DNA of 64,000 nucleotides from Herbiconiux sp. (GTDB lineage: Bacteria; Actinomycetota; Actinomycetes; Actinomycetales; Microbacteriaceae): NCBI RefSeq assembly GCF_004297105.1, contig NZ_SCVE01000014.1, forward strand, positions 1 to 64,000. The letters run 5' to 3'. Positions 28,287-37,552 of this stretch are shown here, piece by piece. Every line of letters begins with the position of its first letter. Within the stretch, counting starts at the first letter, position 1. The position numbers and the translations under genes are program-made. Under the pieces are notes generated by a model, which was not told the DNA's origin, did not search any database, and saw nothing but the letters and a program-made list of their open reading frames with translations.

Positions 28287-28733
28287 GTGACGCGCACTTA
28301 CACTCCCAAGGCCAGCGAAGTCTCGCGCGGCTGGGTCATCATCGACGCGACCGACGTCGTTCTCGGTCGTCTGGCGAGCCACGCGGCCGCCATCCTCCGT
28401 GGCAAGAACAAGGCCACGTTCACCCCCCACATGGACATGGGTGACTTCGTCATCATCGTCAACGCCGACAAGGTCGCGCTGACGGGATCGAAGTTGGCGC
28501 AGAAGAAGGCCTTCCGTCACTCCGGGTACCCGGGCGGCCTGACCGCCGTCAGCTACTCCGAGCTGCTGGAGAAGAACCCTGAGCGCGCCGTGGAGAAGGC
28601 CATCCGTGGCATGCTCCCGAAGACCTCGCTCGGTCGCGACCAGTTCCGCAAGCTGAAGGTGTACGCAGGTGCCGAGCACCCGCACGCTGCTCAGCAGCCC
28701 GTTCCGTACACTCTCGACCAGGTCGCCCAGTAG
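28287..28733 (+). CDS. rplM: Ribosomal protein L13 (uL13)
   Basis: 148 residues from GTG at 28287: [40 protein letters not shown]. Early-assembling 50S protein. An in-frame ATG 15 codons earlier (28242) sits in the leader hairpin and has no RBS. In E. coli L13 represses this operon; a small hairpin precedes the gene here. Confidence 0.97.
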   Translation: MTRTYTPKASEVSRGWVIIDATDVVLGRLASHAAAILRGKNKATFTPHMDMGDFVIIVNADKVALTGSKLAQKKAFRHSGYPGGLTAVSYSELLEKNPERAVEKAIRGMLPKTSLGRDQFRKLKVYAGAEHPHAAQQPVPYTLDQVAQ

Positions 28734-28780
28734 CGTCCCGCGCTCATTCAGCAGACTCAGACAAAGGACTTATCACTACC

Positions 28781-29266
28781 GTGGCGAAGATCGCAGACCA
28801 GATTGACGTGGCTCCCGAGAGCTACTCCACCGAAACCCCGGCCGAAGAGGCGCCCCGCGCCCCCCGTGCCGTTCTCAACGTGTCCGGCGCAGCCGTCGGC
28901 CGTCGCAAGCAGGCCATCGCCCGCGTGCGCCTCGTTCCCGGTGCCGGCACCCTCACGGTGAACGGCCGCGAGTTCGAGCACTACTTCCCCAACAAGCTGC
29001 ACCAGCAGCTGATCACCGACCCCTTCAAGGTGCTCGACCTGATCGGCTCCTACGACGTGGTCGCGAAGATCACCGGTGGTGGCCCCTCGGGTCAGGCCGG
29101 TGCCCTCCGCCTCGCCATCGCGCGTGCGCTGAACGAGATCGACCGCGACAACAACCGTGCGCAGCTCAAGAAGGCCGGCTTCCTCAGCCGTGACTCGCGA
29201 GTCATCGAGCGTAAGAAGGCCGGTCTCAAGAAGGCTCGTAAGGCGTCGCAGTTCTCGAAGCGCTGA
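28781..29266 (+). CDS. rpsI: Ribosomal protein S9 (uS9) with an N-terminal extension
   Basis: 161 residues against about 130. The core starts near 38 ([16 protein letters not shown]) and ends in the invariant SQFSKR tail that touches P-site tRNA. The first 37 residues are acidic and Ala/Pro-rich. GTG start at 28781, 47 nt after rplM; RBS AAAGGA. Confidence 0.96.
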   Translation: MAKIADQIDVAPESYSTETPAEEAPRAPRAVLNVSGAAVGRRKQAIARVRLVPGAGTLTVNGREFEHYFPNKLHQQLITDPFKVLDLIGSYDVVAKITGGGPSGQAGALRLAIARALNEIDRDNNRAQLKKAGFLSRDSRVIERKKAGLKKARKASQFSKR

Positions 29267-29292
29267 TCGCGCTTCGGTCCTACGCTTAGCGT

Positions 29293-30657
29293 ATGGCTCG
29301 CCTTTTCGGCACCGATGGGGTGCGTGGGCTCGCGAACCAGGACGTCACCGCCGACCTCGCTCTTCGGATCGCGCAGGCCGGTGCACGCGTGCTGGGCGCG
29401 GCAGCCCGGGATGCCGGTCGTCGACCGGTCGCGGTCGTCGCTCGCGACCCGCGCCAGTCGGGTGACTTCATCGCGGCCGCCGTCTCGGCGGGATTCGCGA
29501 GCTCCGGCGTCGACGTTCTCGACGCCGGAGTTCTCCCGACCCCCGCGGCTGCCTATCTGATCGCCGACATCGGTGCGGATTTCGGCGTGGTGATCTCTGC
29601 ATCCCACAACCCCGCGCCCGACAACGGCATCAAGTACTTCGCCGCCGGTGGAAAGAAGTTGCCGGATGACGTCGAGATCGCCATCGAGGCGGCGCTCGAG
29701 CATCCGCAGCTCATGCCGCTCGGAGGAGACATCGGGCGCATCCGCCGGTTCGCCGACGCGGAAGACCGCTATGTGGTGCACCTGTTGACGACGCTGCCGC
29801 ATCGTCTCGACGGCATCCATGTGGTGCTCGACTGCGCGCACGGCGCCGCCTCCGGGGTGTCACCCGAGGCGTTCAGCCAGGCCGGCGCGCGGATCACGGT
29901 GATCGGCAACGACCCGGATGGCATGAACATCAACGACGGGGTGGGCTCGACCCATCTCGACAAGCTCGCTGCCGCCGTTCTCGAGGCGGGAGCCGATGTG
30001 GGCATCGCCCACGACGGTGATGCCGACCGCTGTCTTGCGGTCGACGCATCCGGAAATGTGATCGACGGCGACCAGATCATGGCCATCCTCGCCATTGCGC
30101 AGTTCGAACGCGGTGCTCTGCGCGACGACACGCTCGTGGCCACGGTGATGAGCAATCTGGGGCTGAAGATCGCCATGGCGAAGCACGGCATCACGATGCT
30201 CGAGACCAAGGTGGGCGACCGCTACGTTCTCGAAGCCATCAACGAGAAGCACCTCAGCCTCGGCGGCGAGCAGTCGGGGCACATCATCTTCGCCGACCAC
30301 GCCACCACGGGCGACGGCATCCTGACCGGTCTGCAGCTCGTGAGTCAGATGGCGGCCACCAAGAAGAGCCTCGCCGAACTGGCGAGCGTGATGAAGGTGT
30401 ACCCGCAGACGCTCGTGAACGTGCGCGGTGTGAACCGCGACGGCGTGGAGACCGACCGCGTGCTGGCCACGGCAGTAGCGGAGGCCGAAGCCGACCTCGG
30501 CGAGACCGGTCGCGTGCTGCTGCGCCCGTCGGGCACCGAGCCGCTCGTGCGGGTCATGGTGGAGGCGGGCGACCAGGTCACCGCCGATCGCATCGCGGAA
30601 CACCTGGCCGACGTGGTACGCCAGCGTCTGTCGACCGGGGTCGAGCAGCTGGGCTGA
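29293..30657 (+). CDS. glmM: Phosphoglucosamine mutase
   Basis: 454 residues. It interconverts glucosamine-6-phosphate and glucosamine-1-phosphate on the way to UDP-GlcNAc and peptidoglycan. The phosphoserine is Ser104 in [14 protein letters not shown]; the metal site is HDGDADRC and the phosphate-binding loop [18 protein letters not shown] (29281-29286) ends 6 nt before the ATG: probably leaderless although only 26 nt from rpsI. glmS, the preceding step, is encoded 1.2 kb downstream. Confidence 0.96.
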   Translation: MARLFGTDGVRGLANQDVTADLALRIAQAGARVLGAAARDAGRRPVAVVARDPRQSGDFIAAAVSAGFASSGVDVLDAGVLPTPAAAYLIADIGADFGVVISASHNPAPDNGIKYFAAGGKKLPDDVEIAIEAALEHPQLMPLGGDIGRIRRFADAEDRYVVHLLTTLPHRLDGIHVVLDCAHGAASGVSPEAFSQAGARITVIGNDPDGMNINDGVGSTHLDKLAAAVLEAGADVGIAHDGDADRCLAVDASGNVIDGDQIMAILAIAQFERGALRDDTLVATVMSNLGLKIAMAKHGITMLETKVGDRYVLEAINEKHLSLGGEQSGHIIFADHATTGDGILTGLQLVSQMAATKKSLAELASVMKVYPQTLVNVRGVNRDGVETDRVLATAVAEAEADLGETGRVLLRPSGTEPLVRVMVEAGDQVTADRIAEHLADVVRQRLSTGVEQLG

Positions 30658-30680
30658 TCGGCGCCGTGCGCGACGTCGGC

Positions 30681-30822
30681 TTGCCACAAGATGTGGCAAG
30701 TCGCATCCGGTTGCCACATCTTGTGGCAAGTGGTTGGACGGGGAGCCTGGCGTGGGGCGAGTGCGCTTGCGAGTTGCCAGAAAGTGTTGGCTAGGTGCGT
30801 GGGTTGCCACATCATGTGGCAA
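30681..30822. repeat. Three 19-bp palindromes TTGCCACA-N3-TGTGGCAA between convergent glmM and coaA
   Basis: Copies at 30681-30699 (centre AGA), 30711-30729 (centre TCT) and 30804-30822 (centre TCA), each with perfect 8-bp arms. A degraded fourth copy is at 30774-30793 (TTGCCAGAAAGTGTTGGCTA). Copies 1 and 2 are exact reverse complements of each other, 30 bp apart, so together they also make a larger inverted repeat. The 174-bp gap contains nothing else recognisable. Confidence 0.8.
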
Positions 30823-30831
30823 CCAACACAC

Positions 30832-31782
30832 CTACAGCTTGCGCAGCAGCACCTTGTTGACCTTGTGGTCGGCGTCTTTCCGGAGCACGAGGGTGGCGCG
30901 GGAGCGGGTGGGGCGCACGTTGTCCATGAGGTTGGGCAGGTTGATCGACTTCCAGATCGAGCGCGCCGTCTCGCGGGCTTCGGCCTCCGACAGGGTCGAG
31001 TAGCGGTGGAAATACGACTTGGGGTTCGCAAAAGCGCCACGCTGCAGGTCGAGGAAGCGGTTCTCGTACCAGGTGGCGATGTCGTTGGTGCGGGCATCCA
31101 CGTAGACGGAGAAGTCGAAGAGGTCGCTCACTGCGAGCCGGTTCGCGCTCGGCGGCTGCAGCACGTTGAGGCCTTCGATGATCAGGATGTCGGGCTGCCG
31201 CACCACGATCTGGGCCTCGGGCACGATGTCGTAGCTGAGGTGCGAGTAGAACGGCGCGCGCACCTCGGGATTGCCGCTCTTCACCGCGGTGACGAAACGC
31301 AAGAGCGCCCGGCGGTCGTACGACTCGGGGAAGCCCTTGCGCTGCATCAGGCCGCGTCGCTCGAGCTCGCGGTTCGGCAGCAGGAAGCCATCGGTGGTGA
31401 CGAGTTCGACCCGGGGGGTGTCGGCCCAGCGGGCGAGCAGTTCGCGCAGCAGGCGCGCGGTGGTGGACTTGCCCACCGCGACGGAGCCGGCGACGCCGAT
31501 GACGAACGGTGTCGACTTACTGCGTTCACCCAGGAAGTCGGATGTCGATCGGTGCAGCTGCTGGGCGCTGGTGGCGTAGAGGTTGATGAGCCGCGCAAGC
31601 GGGAGGTACACCTCGGTGACCTCGCGCATGTCGAGGGGGTTGCCGAGACCGCGCAGCTGCACGACCTCGGTCTCCTGGAGCGGCAGCGGGGTCGTCGGCG
31701 CGAGCGCCGCCCAGTGTGCCCGGTCGAACTCGGTGAACGGGCTGAACTGCGCGAATCCGGATGAGGAGGCGGAATCGGGCAT
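30832..31782 (-). CDS. coaA: Pantothenate kinase, type I
   Basis: 316 residues. It phosphorylates pantothenate, the first and rate-limiting step to CoA. The P-loop [12 protein letters not shown] is at 96-107; TTDGFLLPN and the pantothenate-site [13 protein letters not shown] are present. ATG at 31782 with a possible -10 CAGAAT 8 nt upstream. Convergent with glmM, divergent from glmS. Confidence 0.96.
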   Translation of the reverse strand: MPDSASSSGFAQFSPFTEFDRAHWAALAPTTPLPLQETEVVQLRGLGNPLDMREVTEVYLPLARLINLYATSAQQLHRSTSDFLGERSKSTPFVIGVAGSVAVGKSTTARLLRELLARWADTPRVELVTTDGFLLPNRELERRGLMQRKGFPESYDRRALLRFVTAVKSGNPEVRAPFYSHLSYDIVPEAQIVVRQPDILIIEGLNVLQPPSANRLAVSDLFDFSVYVDARTNDIATWYENRFLDLQRGAFANPKSYFHRYSTLSEAEARETARSIWKSINLPNLMDNVRPTRSRATLVLRKDADHKVNKVLLRKL

Positions 31783-31893
31783 AGAACCCCATTCTGCCCG
31801 ATTCCCTGGTTCGCCCGTGCGCGATCCGCCGTGGTGACGCGGACGCGGGTGGCTGTCAGAGTCCTCCGGTCACGCTCGACTAAACTCGCTGGC

Positions 31894-33741
31894 ATGTGTG
31901 GAATCGTGGGTTACGTCGGCAACAACAGCAGTCTCGAGGTGCTCCTCGGCGGACTGCGCCGGCTCGAATACCGCGGTTACGATTCCGCCGGTGTCGCCGT
32001 GATCGGCGAAGACGGCACGCTCTCCACCCGCAAGCGCGCGGGCAAGCTGGCCGTTCTGGCCGACGATCTCGAGGCGCGCCCCATGGCCGACGGCCAGACG
32101 GGAATCGGTCACACCCGCTGGGCGACGCACGGCGGCCCTACCGACGGCAACGCGCATCCGCATCTCTCGGCCGACGGCCGCATCGCGCTCATTCACAACG
32201 GCATCATCGAGAACTTCGCCACCCTCAAGCAGGAACTGCTCGACGACGGCTACGCCTTCGACAGCGAGACCGACACCGAGGTGGCCGCGAAGATGCTCGG
32301 CCGGGAATACGAGGCGGGCGACGGACTGCCCGCCGCTCTGGGCCGCGTGGTGTCGCGCCTCGAGGGTGCCTTCACCCTCCTCGCCCTGCACCAGGACGAG
32401 CCCGGCTCCGTCGTGGGCGCGCGTCGCAACTCGCCGCTCGTGATCGGGCTCGGCGAGGGCGAGAACTTCCTCGGCTCCGACGTGGCGGCCTTCGTGGAGC
32501 ACACGCGCCGGGCAGTGGCCATCGGCCAGGACCAGATCGTGGTCATCACCCCCGACGAGGTGCTCGTCACCGACTTCGACGGCGTTCCCGTCGAAGCGCA
32601 CGAGTTCGAGGTGTCGTGGGATGCCTCGGCCGCCGAGAAGGGCGGCTGGTCGAGCTTCATGGCCAAAGAGATCAGCGAGGAGCCGGAGGCCGTGGCCAAC
32701 ACGATCCTCGGCCGCGTGGTCGACGGCCAGGTGGTGCTGCCCGAGCTCGAGGGGCAGGACGGCATGCTCCGAGACATCGACCGCGTGGTGATCATCGCCT
32801 GCGGCACCGCCAGCTACTCCGGGATGCTCGGCAAGTACGCCATCGAGAAGTGGGCGCGCGTACCCGTCGACGTGGAGCTCTCGCACGAGTTCCGTTACCG
32901 GGAGCCGGTGCTCACCTCGCGCACGCTCGTGGTGTCGATCAGCCAGTCGGGCGAGACGATGGACACGCTGATGGCCGTCAAGTACGCCGTGGCGAGCGGT
33001 GCCCGCACCCTCTCCATCTGCAACACGCAGGGCGCGACGATCGCACGGGAGTCGGATGCCGTGGTCTACACACATGCCGGTCCCGAGGTGGCCGTCGCCT
33101 CCACGAAGGCCTTCGTGGCCCAGATCACCGCCCTCTACCTGTTCGGTCTGCACCTCGCCCGCGTGCGGGAGACGATCGAGCCGGCCGCGGGCGCGAAGCA
33201 GCTCAAGGAGCTGCAGAGCATCCCGAAGAAGATCGCGAAGGTGCTCACGAGCGCCCCCGAGATCACCCAGCTGGCCAAGTGGATGAGCGACTCGCGTGCC
33301 GTTCTCTTCCTCGGCCGCCACGTGGGCTACCCCATCGCACTCGAAGGTGCCCTGAAGCTCAAGGAGCTCGCCTACATCCACGCCGAGGGCTTCGCCGCCG
33401 GCGAGCTGAAGCACGGGCCGATCGCCCTGATCGAGCCGGGGCAGCCCGTGTTCGTGGTGGTTCCGAGCCCGCGCGACCCCAACTCCCTGCACGCGAAGGT
33501 GGTGTCGAACATCCAGGAGATCCGCGCGCGCGGCGCGCGCATCCTCGCCATCGCCGAAGAGGGCGACGTGGCGGTGCTGCCGTTCGCCGACGAGGTCATC
33601 CGTATCCCGCTCGCCGCCCCACTGTTCGAACCGCTGCTCACGGTCATCCCGCTGCAGCTCTTCGCCATGGAGCTCGCCACCGCCAAGGGCCTCGACGTCG
33701 ATCAGCCGAGGAACCTGGCCAAGTCGGTCACGGTCGAGTAG
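31894..33741 (+). CDS. glmS: Glutamine-fructose-6-phosphate aminotransferase (isomerizing)
   Basis: 615 residues. It makes glucosamine-6-phosphate from fructose-6-phosphate and glutamine. Cys2 of MCGIVGYVG is the N-terminal nucleophile; the glutaminase domain covers 1-240, and two SIS domains follow (SQSGETMDTL, FLGRHVGYPIALEGALKLKEL). The C-terminal DQPRNLAKSVTVE is canonical. The ATG is 7 nt after TAAACT (31881-31886), suggesting a leaderless mRNA; a longer open frame upstream has no support. No glmS ribozyme precedes it. Confidence 0.97.
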   Translation: MCGIVGYVGNNSSLEVLLGGLRRLEYRGYDSAGVAVIGEDGTLSTRKRAGKLAVLADDLEARPMADGQTGIGHTRWATHGGPTDGNAHPHLSADGRIALIHNGIIENFATLKQELLDDGYAFDSETDTEVAAKMLGREYEAGDGLPAALGRVVSRLEGAFTLLALHQDEPGSVVGARRNSPLVIGLGEGENFLGSDVAAFVEHTRRAVAIGQDQIVVITPDEVLVTDFDGVPVEAHEFEVSWDASAAEKGGWSSFMAKEISEEPEAVANTILGRVVDGQVVLPELEGQDGMLRDIDRVVIIACGTASYSGMLGKYAIEKWARVPVDVELSHEFRYREPVLTSRTLVVSISQSGETMDTLMAVKYAVASGARTLSICNTQGATIARESDAVVYTHAGPEVAVASTKAFVAQITALYLFGLHLARVRETIEPAAGAKQLKELQSIPKKIAKVLTSAPEITQLAKWMSDSRAVLFLGRHVGYPIALEGALKLKELAYIHAEGFAAGELKHGPIALIEPGQPVFVVVPSPRDPNSLHAKVVSNIQEIRARGARILAIAEEGDVAVLPFADEVIRIPLAAPLFEPLLTVIPLQLFAMELATAKGLDVDQPRNLAKSVTVE

Positions 33742-33747
33742 GCCGCC

Positions 33748-34113
33748 GTGATCGTCGGAGTCGGAGTCGACCTCGTCGACGTCGCCCGCTTCGAGCGCGC
33801 CCTGGAGAAGACGCCCAAGCTGCGTGACCGGCTGTTCACCGAGGCCGAGCGGGTGCTGCCCGCGCGTTCGCTCGCGGCGCGGTTCGCCGCGAAGGAGGCG
33901 CTGATCAAGGCGGTGGGCCACTCCACCGAGTTCCGGTGGCACGACATGGCCGTGGTGTCGGATGCGGAGCGCAATCCCTCGTTCGCGCTCTCCGGCGGGG
34001 TCGCCGCCGCGGTGGCCGCGATCGGCGCGACCCACGTGCACCTCAGCATGACCCACGACGGCGGCAACGCCCTGGCGTTCGTGGTGGCCGAAGGCGGCGG
34101 GGTGCGATCATGA
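33748..34113 (+). CDS. acpS: Holo-[acyl-carrier-protein] synthase
   Basis: 121 residues. It transfers phosphopantetheine from CoA to apo-ACP. Family motifs: GVGVDLVDVARFERAL (metal Asp) and ARFAAKEALIKAVG. GTG start 6 nt after glmS; the stop overlaps the next gene (ATGA). Confidence 0.94.
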   Translation: MIVGVGVDLVDVARFERALEKTPKLRDRLFTEAERVLPARSLAARFAAKEALIKAVGHSTEFRWHDMAVVSDAERNPSFALSGGVAAAVAAIGATHVHLSMTHDGGNALAFVVAEGGGVRS

Positions 34114-35270
34114 GCGGCCGGGCACCGGATGCGGCGGCGGGGCCGTCGGCAGTTCCCGCTGCGCCCCCGGCCCTGCGTCGTGCCATCGTCGACACCTCGG
34201 CGTTCACGGCGAACGCCGCGCACGTCGCCGCAGTGGTCGCGCCCGCGGCGGTGATGGCGGTCGTGAAGGCCGACGGCTACGGACACGGCGCGACCGAAGT
34301 CGCCCGAGCGGCGCTCGCCGGCGGAGCCACCTGGCTCGGCGTCGCCGATGTGGACGAGGCGCTCGCCCTCCGATCGGAGGGCATCGACGCCCCGGTGCTG
34401 GCCTGGTTGCACGGAGACGATCCCGACTTCACGACCGCCGTCGCGCACGACGTGACCCTCGGCATCAGCACCCGCACCCAGCTGGAGCGGGCAGCGGATG
34501 CCGGCTCGCCCGCGCATCCCGCCCGTGTGCACCTCAAGGTCGACACCGGACTCGGCCGCAACGGCATCCAGCGCTCCGACTGGGCGGCGGTGTTCGAGGC
34601 GGCACGGGAGGCGGAGGCATCCGGTCGCCTCGTGGTGGAGGGTCTCTTCAGCCATCTCTCGAACGCGGCCGACGACCACGACCTCGCGCAGCTCGCCGCC
34701 TTCGATGAGGCGGGTGCGCGGGCGGCAGCGGCCGGACTGCGTCCGACGATCCGGCATCTGGCCTCGACGGCCGGTGCCCTCCGACTGCCCGAGACGCGGC
34801 TCGACCTGGTGCGGCTCGGAATCGGCCTGTACGGCCTCTCGCCCTACGGCGGAGTGGGGTCGGCGGAGCTCGGGCTGACGCCCGCGATGCGCGTCGAAGC
34901 GCGGTTGATCGCGGTGAAGCGGGTGGCGGCCGGTGTCGGCGTCTCCTACGGGTACACCTATCGGGCCGCATCCGACACCACGCTCGGACTCGTGCCGCTC
35001 GGCTACGCCGACGGCATCCCGCGACACGTCTCGAACACCGGCAGTGTGTGGGTGAACGGTGCCATTCACCCGATCGTGGGACGGGTGGCCATGGATCAGT
35101 TCGTCGTCGACCTCGGCGAGAGCGTCGCGGCGGTGGGTGACCGCGTCGTGCTGTTCGGCGACCCCGCCGAGGGGTACCCGAGCGCCGACGACTGGGCCGA
35201 AGCGGCCTCCACCATCAACTACGAGATCGTGACGCGACTCGGCCGGCGCGTGAAGCGGGTGCACGGATGA
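34110..35270 (+). CDS. alr: Alanine racemase (canonical copy)
   Basis: 386 residues from the ATG that overlaps the acpS stop. PLP lysine is Lys53 in VVKADGYGHG; HLKVDTGLGRNG, GLFSHLSNA, the catalytic-Tyr segment VSYGYTYRA and VAMDQFVVD are all present. The inner-gate motif near the C-terminus reads TINYEIV (Asn370-Tyr371), as in Geobacillus Alr (Tyr354). Supplies D-alanine for the wall. Residues 1-24 are an Ala/Pro-rich extension. Coupled to a second racemase gene (ATGA). Confidence 0.93.
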   Translation: MSGRAPDAAAGPSAVPAAPPALRRAIVDTSAFTANAAHVAAVVAPAAVMAVVKADGYGHGATEVARAALAGGATWLGVADVDEALALRSEGIDAPVLAWLHGDDPDFTTAVAHDVTLGISTRTQLERAADAGSPAHPARVHLKVDTGLGRNGIQRSDWAAVFEAAREAEASGRLVVEGLFSHLSNAADDHDLAQLAAFDEAGARAAAAGLRPTIRHLASTAGALRLPETRLDLVRLGIGLYGLSPYGGVGSAELGLTPAMRVEARLIAVKRVAAGVGVSYGYTYRAASDTTLGLVPLGYADGIPRHVSNTGSVWVNGAIHPIVGRVAMDQFVVDLGESVAAVGDRVVLFGDPAEGYPSADDWAEAASTINYEIVTRLGRRVKRVHG

Positions 35271-36409
35271 CTCAGCCGAACAACACAGGCGTGCCTCTGG
35301 CTGCTCCCCGCCGCGAAGCCGTGATCGACCTCGACGCGTTCCGTCACAACGTGCGCACCCTCTCGGAGCTGGCGAAGCCCGCCGAGACGATGCTCGCCGT
35401 GAAGGCCGACGCGTACGGACACGGCATGCTGCCGCTCGCGCGAGCCGCCCTCGAATCGGGAGCCACCTCGCTCGCGGTGCTCGACATCCCCGCGGCACTC
35501 GCGCTGCGCGAGGCGGGCATCACCGCCCCGATCTTCGCCTGGATGCACGATCCCGACGCCCTGTTCCGCGAGGCCGCCGATGCCGACATCGACCTCGGCA
35601 TCTCGGCGGTGTGGCAGCTCGACGCCATCGCGGCATCGGGGGCCTCCCGAGCGCCGCGGGTGCACCTCAAGGTCGACACGGGGCTCAGCCGCAACGGCGC
35701 CACCGAGGCCGACTGGCCGCAGCTCGTGCAGAGTGCCATCGACTACGACGCACAGGGTGTGCTGACGCTGCACGCCGCCTGGTCGCACCTCGCCGATGCA
35801 TCGCCGGAGGACGACGAGATCGCGCTCGCCCGCCTGCACAAAGCGGTGGCCGTGGCCGAAGGACTCGGTGCGCGCTTCGCGCTGCTGCACCTCGCGGCCT
35901 CGTCGGCCGGCATCCGGATGCCCGAGGCACGCCTCGGCCTCGTGCGTTTCGGCATCGCCGCCTACGGCATCTCGCCCTTCGACGACCGGTCGGCCCGCGA
36001 TCTGGGCCTCCGGCCCGTGATGACGCTGCGCGCCCCCGTGGTCTCGGTGAAGCGCGTGCCCCACGATCACGGCATCTCGTACGGCTACACCTATCGCACC
36101 GATGGCGAGTCGACCCTCGCGCTCGTGCCGCTCGGCTACGCCGACGGCATCCCCCGGATCGCGTCGGGCACCGGCGAGGTGCAGCTGCGTGGGCGCCGCT
36201 ATCCGATCGCCGGGCGCATCGCCATGGACCAGTTCGTTATCGACGTCGGCGACGACGCCGTGGAGGTGGGCGACGAGGTCGTGGTGTTCGGCACGGGAGA
36301 CGAGGGCGAACCCACTGCCGAGGACTGGGCCGGCTACGCCGACACGATCGGCGACGAGATCGTGGCCCGGGTGGGAGCGCGTGTGACACGGGTGTACCGG
36401 GGCGAATGA
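35267..36409 (+). CDS. Second alanine-racemase-family protein with an altered substrate gate
   Basis: 380 residues, about as long as its neighbour and co-translated with it (ATGA). PLP lysine Lys46 in AVKADAYGHG, HLKVDTGLSRNG, SYGYTYRT and IAMDQFVID are kept, so it should be a racemase. But the gate motif INYE is TIGDEIV here (Gly362-Asp363): the Tyr is replaced by Asp. In Geobacillus Alr this Tyr (354) restricts the substrate, and its mutation widens specificity. The true substrate may be another amino acid, for example for the cross-bridge (inference). Confidence 0.85.
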   Translation: MTQPNNTGVPLAAPRREAVIDLDAFRHNVRTLSELAKPAETMLAVKADAYGHGMLPLARAALESGATSLAVLDIPAALALREAGITAPIFAWMHDPDALFREAADADIDLGISAVWQLDAIAASGASRAPRVHLKVDTGLSRNGATEADWPQLVQSAIDYDAQGVLTLHAAWSHLADASPEDDEIALARLHKAVAVAEGLGARFALLHLAASSAGIRMPEARLGLVRFGIAAYGISPFDDRSARDLGLRPVMTLRAPVVSVKRVPHDHGISYGYTYRTDGESTLALVPLGYADGIPRIASGTGEVQLRGRRYPIAGRIAMDQFVIDVGDDAVEVGDEVVVFGTGDEGEPTAEDWAGYADTIGDEIVARVGARVTRVYRGE

Positions 36410-36906
36410 TGATCGAGGGGGACTTCGAGATCGCGGATCCCGAGGCGATGCATGCCTTCGGGATCGGCATCGCTTCGTCGTTGCGCGCCGGAGACGTCGT
36501 GCTGCTCTCCGGAGACCTGGGCGCGGGCAAGACCACGTTCACCCGGGGGTTGGGCGAGGGGCTCGGCATCCGCGGTCCTGTGACGAGCCCCACCTTCGTG
36601 CTCGCGCGTACGCATCCCTCGCTCGTGGGTGGGCCCGCGCTCGTGCACGTCGACGCCTACCGGCTGGGGAGCGCGCTCGAGCTCGACGATCTCGACATCG
36701 ACTTCGCGCACTCGGTGGTGGTGGTGGAGTGGGGCGCCGGACTCATCGACGTGCTCACCGATTCGTATCTGGCGATCGACATCGACCGGCCGCACGGGGC
36801 CGGGGTGCCTGCCGAGGGGGAGATCGAGGCCGACGACGCCGAGGTCGAGGCGCCCATCGAGCCGCGTCGCGTGCGCGTGGAGGGCGTCGGCCCTCGCTGG
36901 CGCTGA
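36406..36906 (+). CDS. tsaE: tRNA t6A biosynthesis ATPase TsaE
   Basis: 166 residues; ATG overlaps the racemase stop (a second ATG at 36409 is possible). Walker A GDLGAGKTT at 36-44, the TSPTFVLARTH switch region and VVVVEWGAGLIDVL are family marks. It drives the TsaB-TsaD complex that makes t6A37 on ANN-decoding tRNAs. A 40-residue acidic tail extends past the usual end. Confidence 0.93.
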   Translation: MMIEGDFEIADPEAMHAFGIGIASSLRAGDVVLLSGDLGAGKTTFTRGLGEGLGIRGPVTSPTFVLARTHPSLVGGPALVHVDAYRLGSALELDDLDIDFAHSVVVVEWGAGLIDVLTDSYLAIDIDRPHGAGVPAEGEIEADDAEVEAPIEPRRVRVEGVGPRWR

Positions 36907-36940
36907 CCGGCACCCGTAGCGGCGGCATTAAGCTCGAAGG

Positions 36941-37552
36941 GTGTTTCTCGCCATCGACACCTCCGCCGGCACCTCGGTCGCCGTGACCGACGGCGACCGC
37001 GTTCTCGCCGAGCGTTCCACCGAAGACACCATGCGCCACGCCGAGGTGATCGGCGAGATGATCGAGGCGACGCTCGACGACGCTGCGGTGACCCCGAACA
37101 GCCTCGATGCCGTGGTTGCCGGCATGGGTCCCGGCCCCTTCACGGGCCTGCGTGTGGGCATCGCCGCCGCCCGCACGTTCGCCTGGGGAATCGCCCGCCC
37201 GCTCATCCCCGTGGTGAGTCACGACGCCGTGGCGCTCGAGCAGTGGTCGGCCGGCGTGCGTGGCGGGATCCTCGTGGTGACGGATGCGCGCCGACGTGAG
37301 GTCTATTGGTCGGCGTACGCGCTCGGCGACCTAGGGACGGAACGCACCGATGGTCCGGCGCTGTGCCGGCCCGACGAACTGCCCCACCCGGAGCTGCGGC
37401 GTGTGGATGCCACGCAGATCAGCGCCGGCCAGCTCGGGCGGATCGCCCGCATCCGTCGCGCGCAGGGGCTGCCCGACGAGTTCACCGAGCCGCTCTACCT
37501 GCGCTCGCCCGACGTCACGATGCCCGGCGCCCGGAAGCGGGTGTCGCGATGA
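36941..37552 (+). CDS. tsaB: tRNA t6A biosynthesis protein TsaB
   Basis: 203 residues, ASKHA-fold partner of TsaD: MFLAIDTSAGTSVAV start and the AGMGPGPFTGLRVGIAAARTFAWG motif. GTG start; TAAGCT (36929-36934) ends 6 nt before it, indicating a separate leaderless transcript inside the tsa cluster. Overlaps rimI by ATGA. Confidence 0.94.
   Translation: MFLAIDTSAGTSVAVTDGDRVLAERSTEDTMRHAEVIGEMIEATLDDAAVTPNSLDAVVAGMGPGPFTGLRVGIAAARTFAWGIARPLIPVVSHDAVALEQWSAGVRGGILVVTDARRREVYWSAYALGDLGTERTDGPALCRPDELPHPELRRVDATQISAGQLGRIARIRRAQGLPDEFTEPLYLRSPDVTMPGARKRVSR

Noticed and set aside
31783..31893. glmS riboswitch-ribozyme upstream of glmS
   Set aside because: The glmS ATG is 7 nt from a -10 box and the 111-nt gap to coaA lacks the conserved ribozyme core; that element is typical of Firmicutes.
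31870..34056. 728-codon minus-strand open frame opposite glmS and acpS
   Set aside because: Low-complexity His/Gly/Asp composition typical of the reverse frame of GC-rich genes; glmS is certain.
33748..34113. acpS as a degenerate fragment because it is short
   Set aside because: 121 residues is the usual AcpS length and both catalytic motifs are intact.
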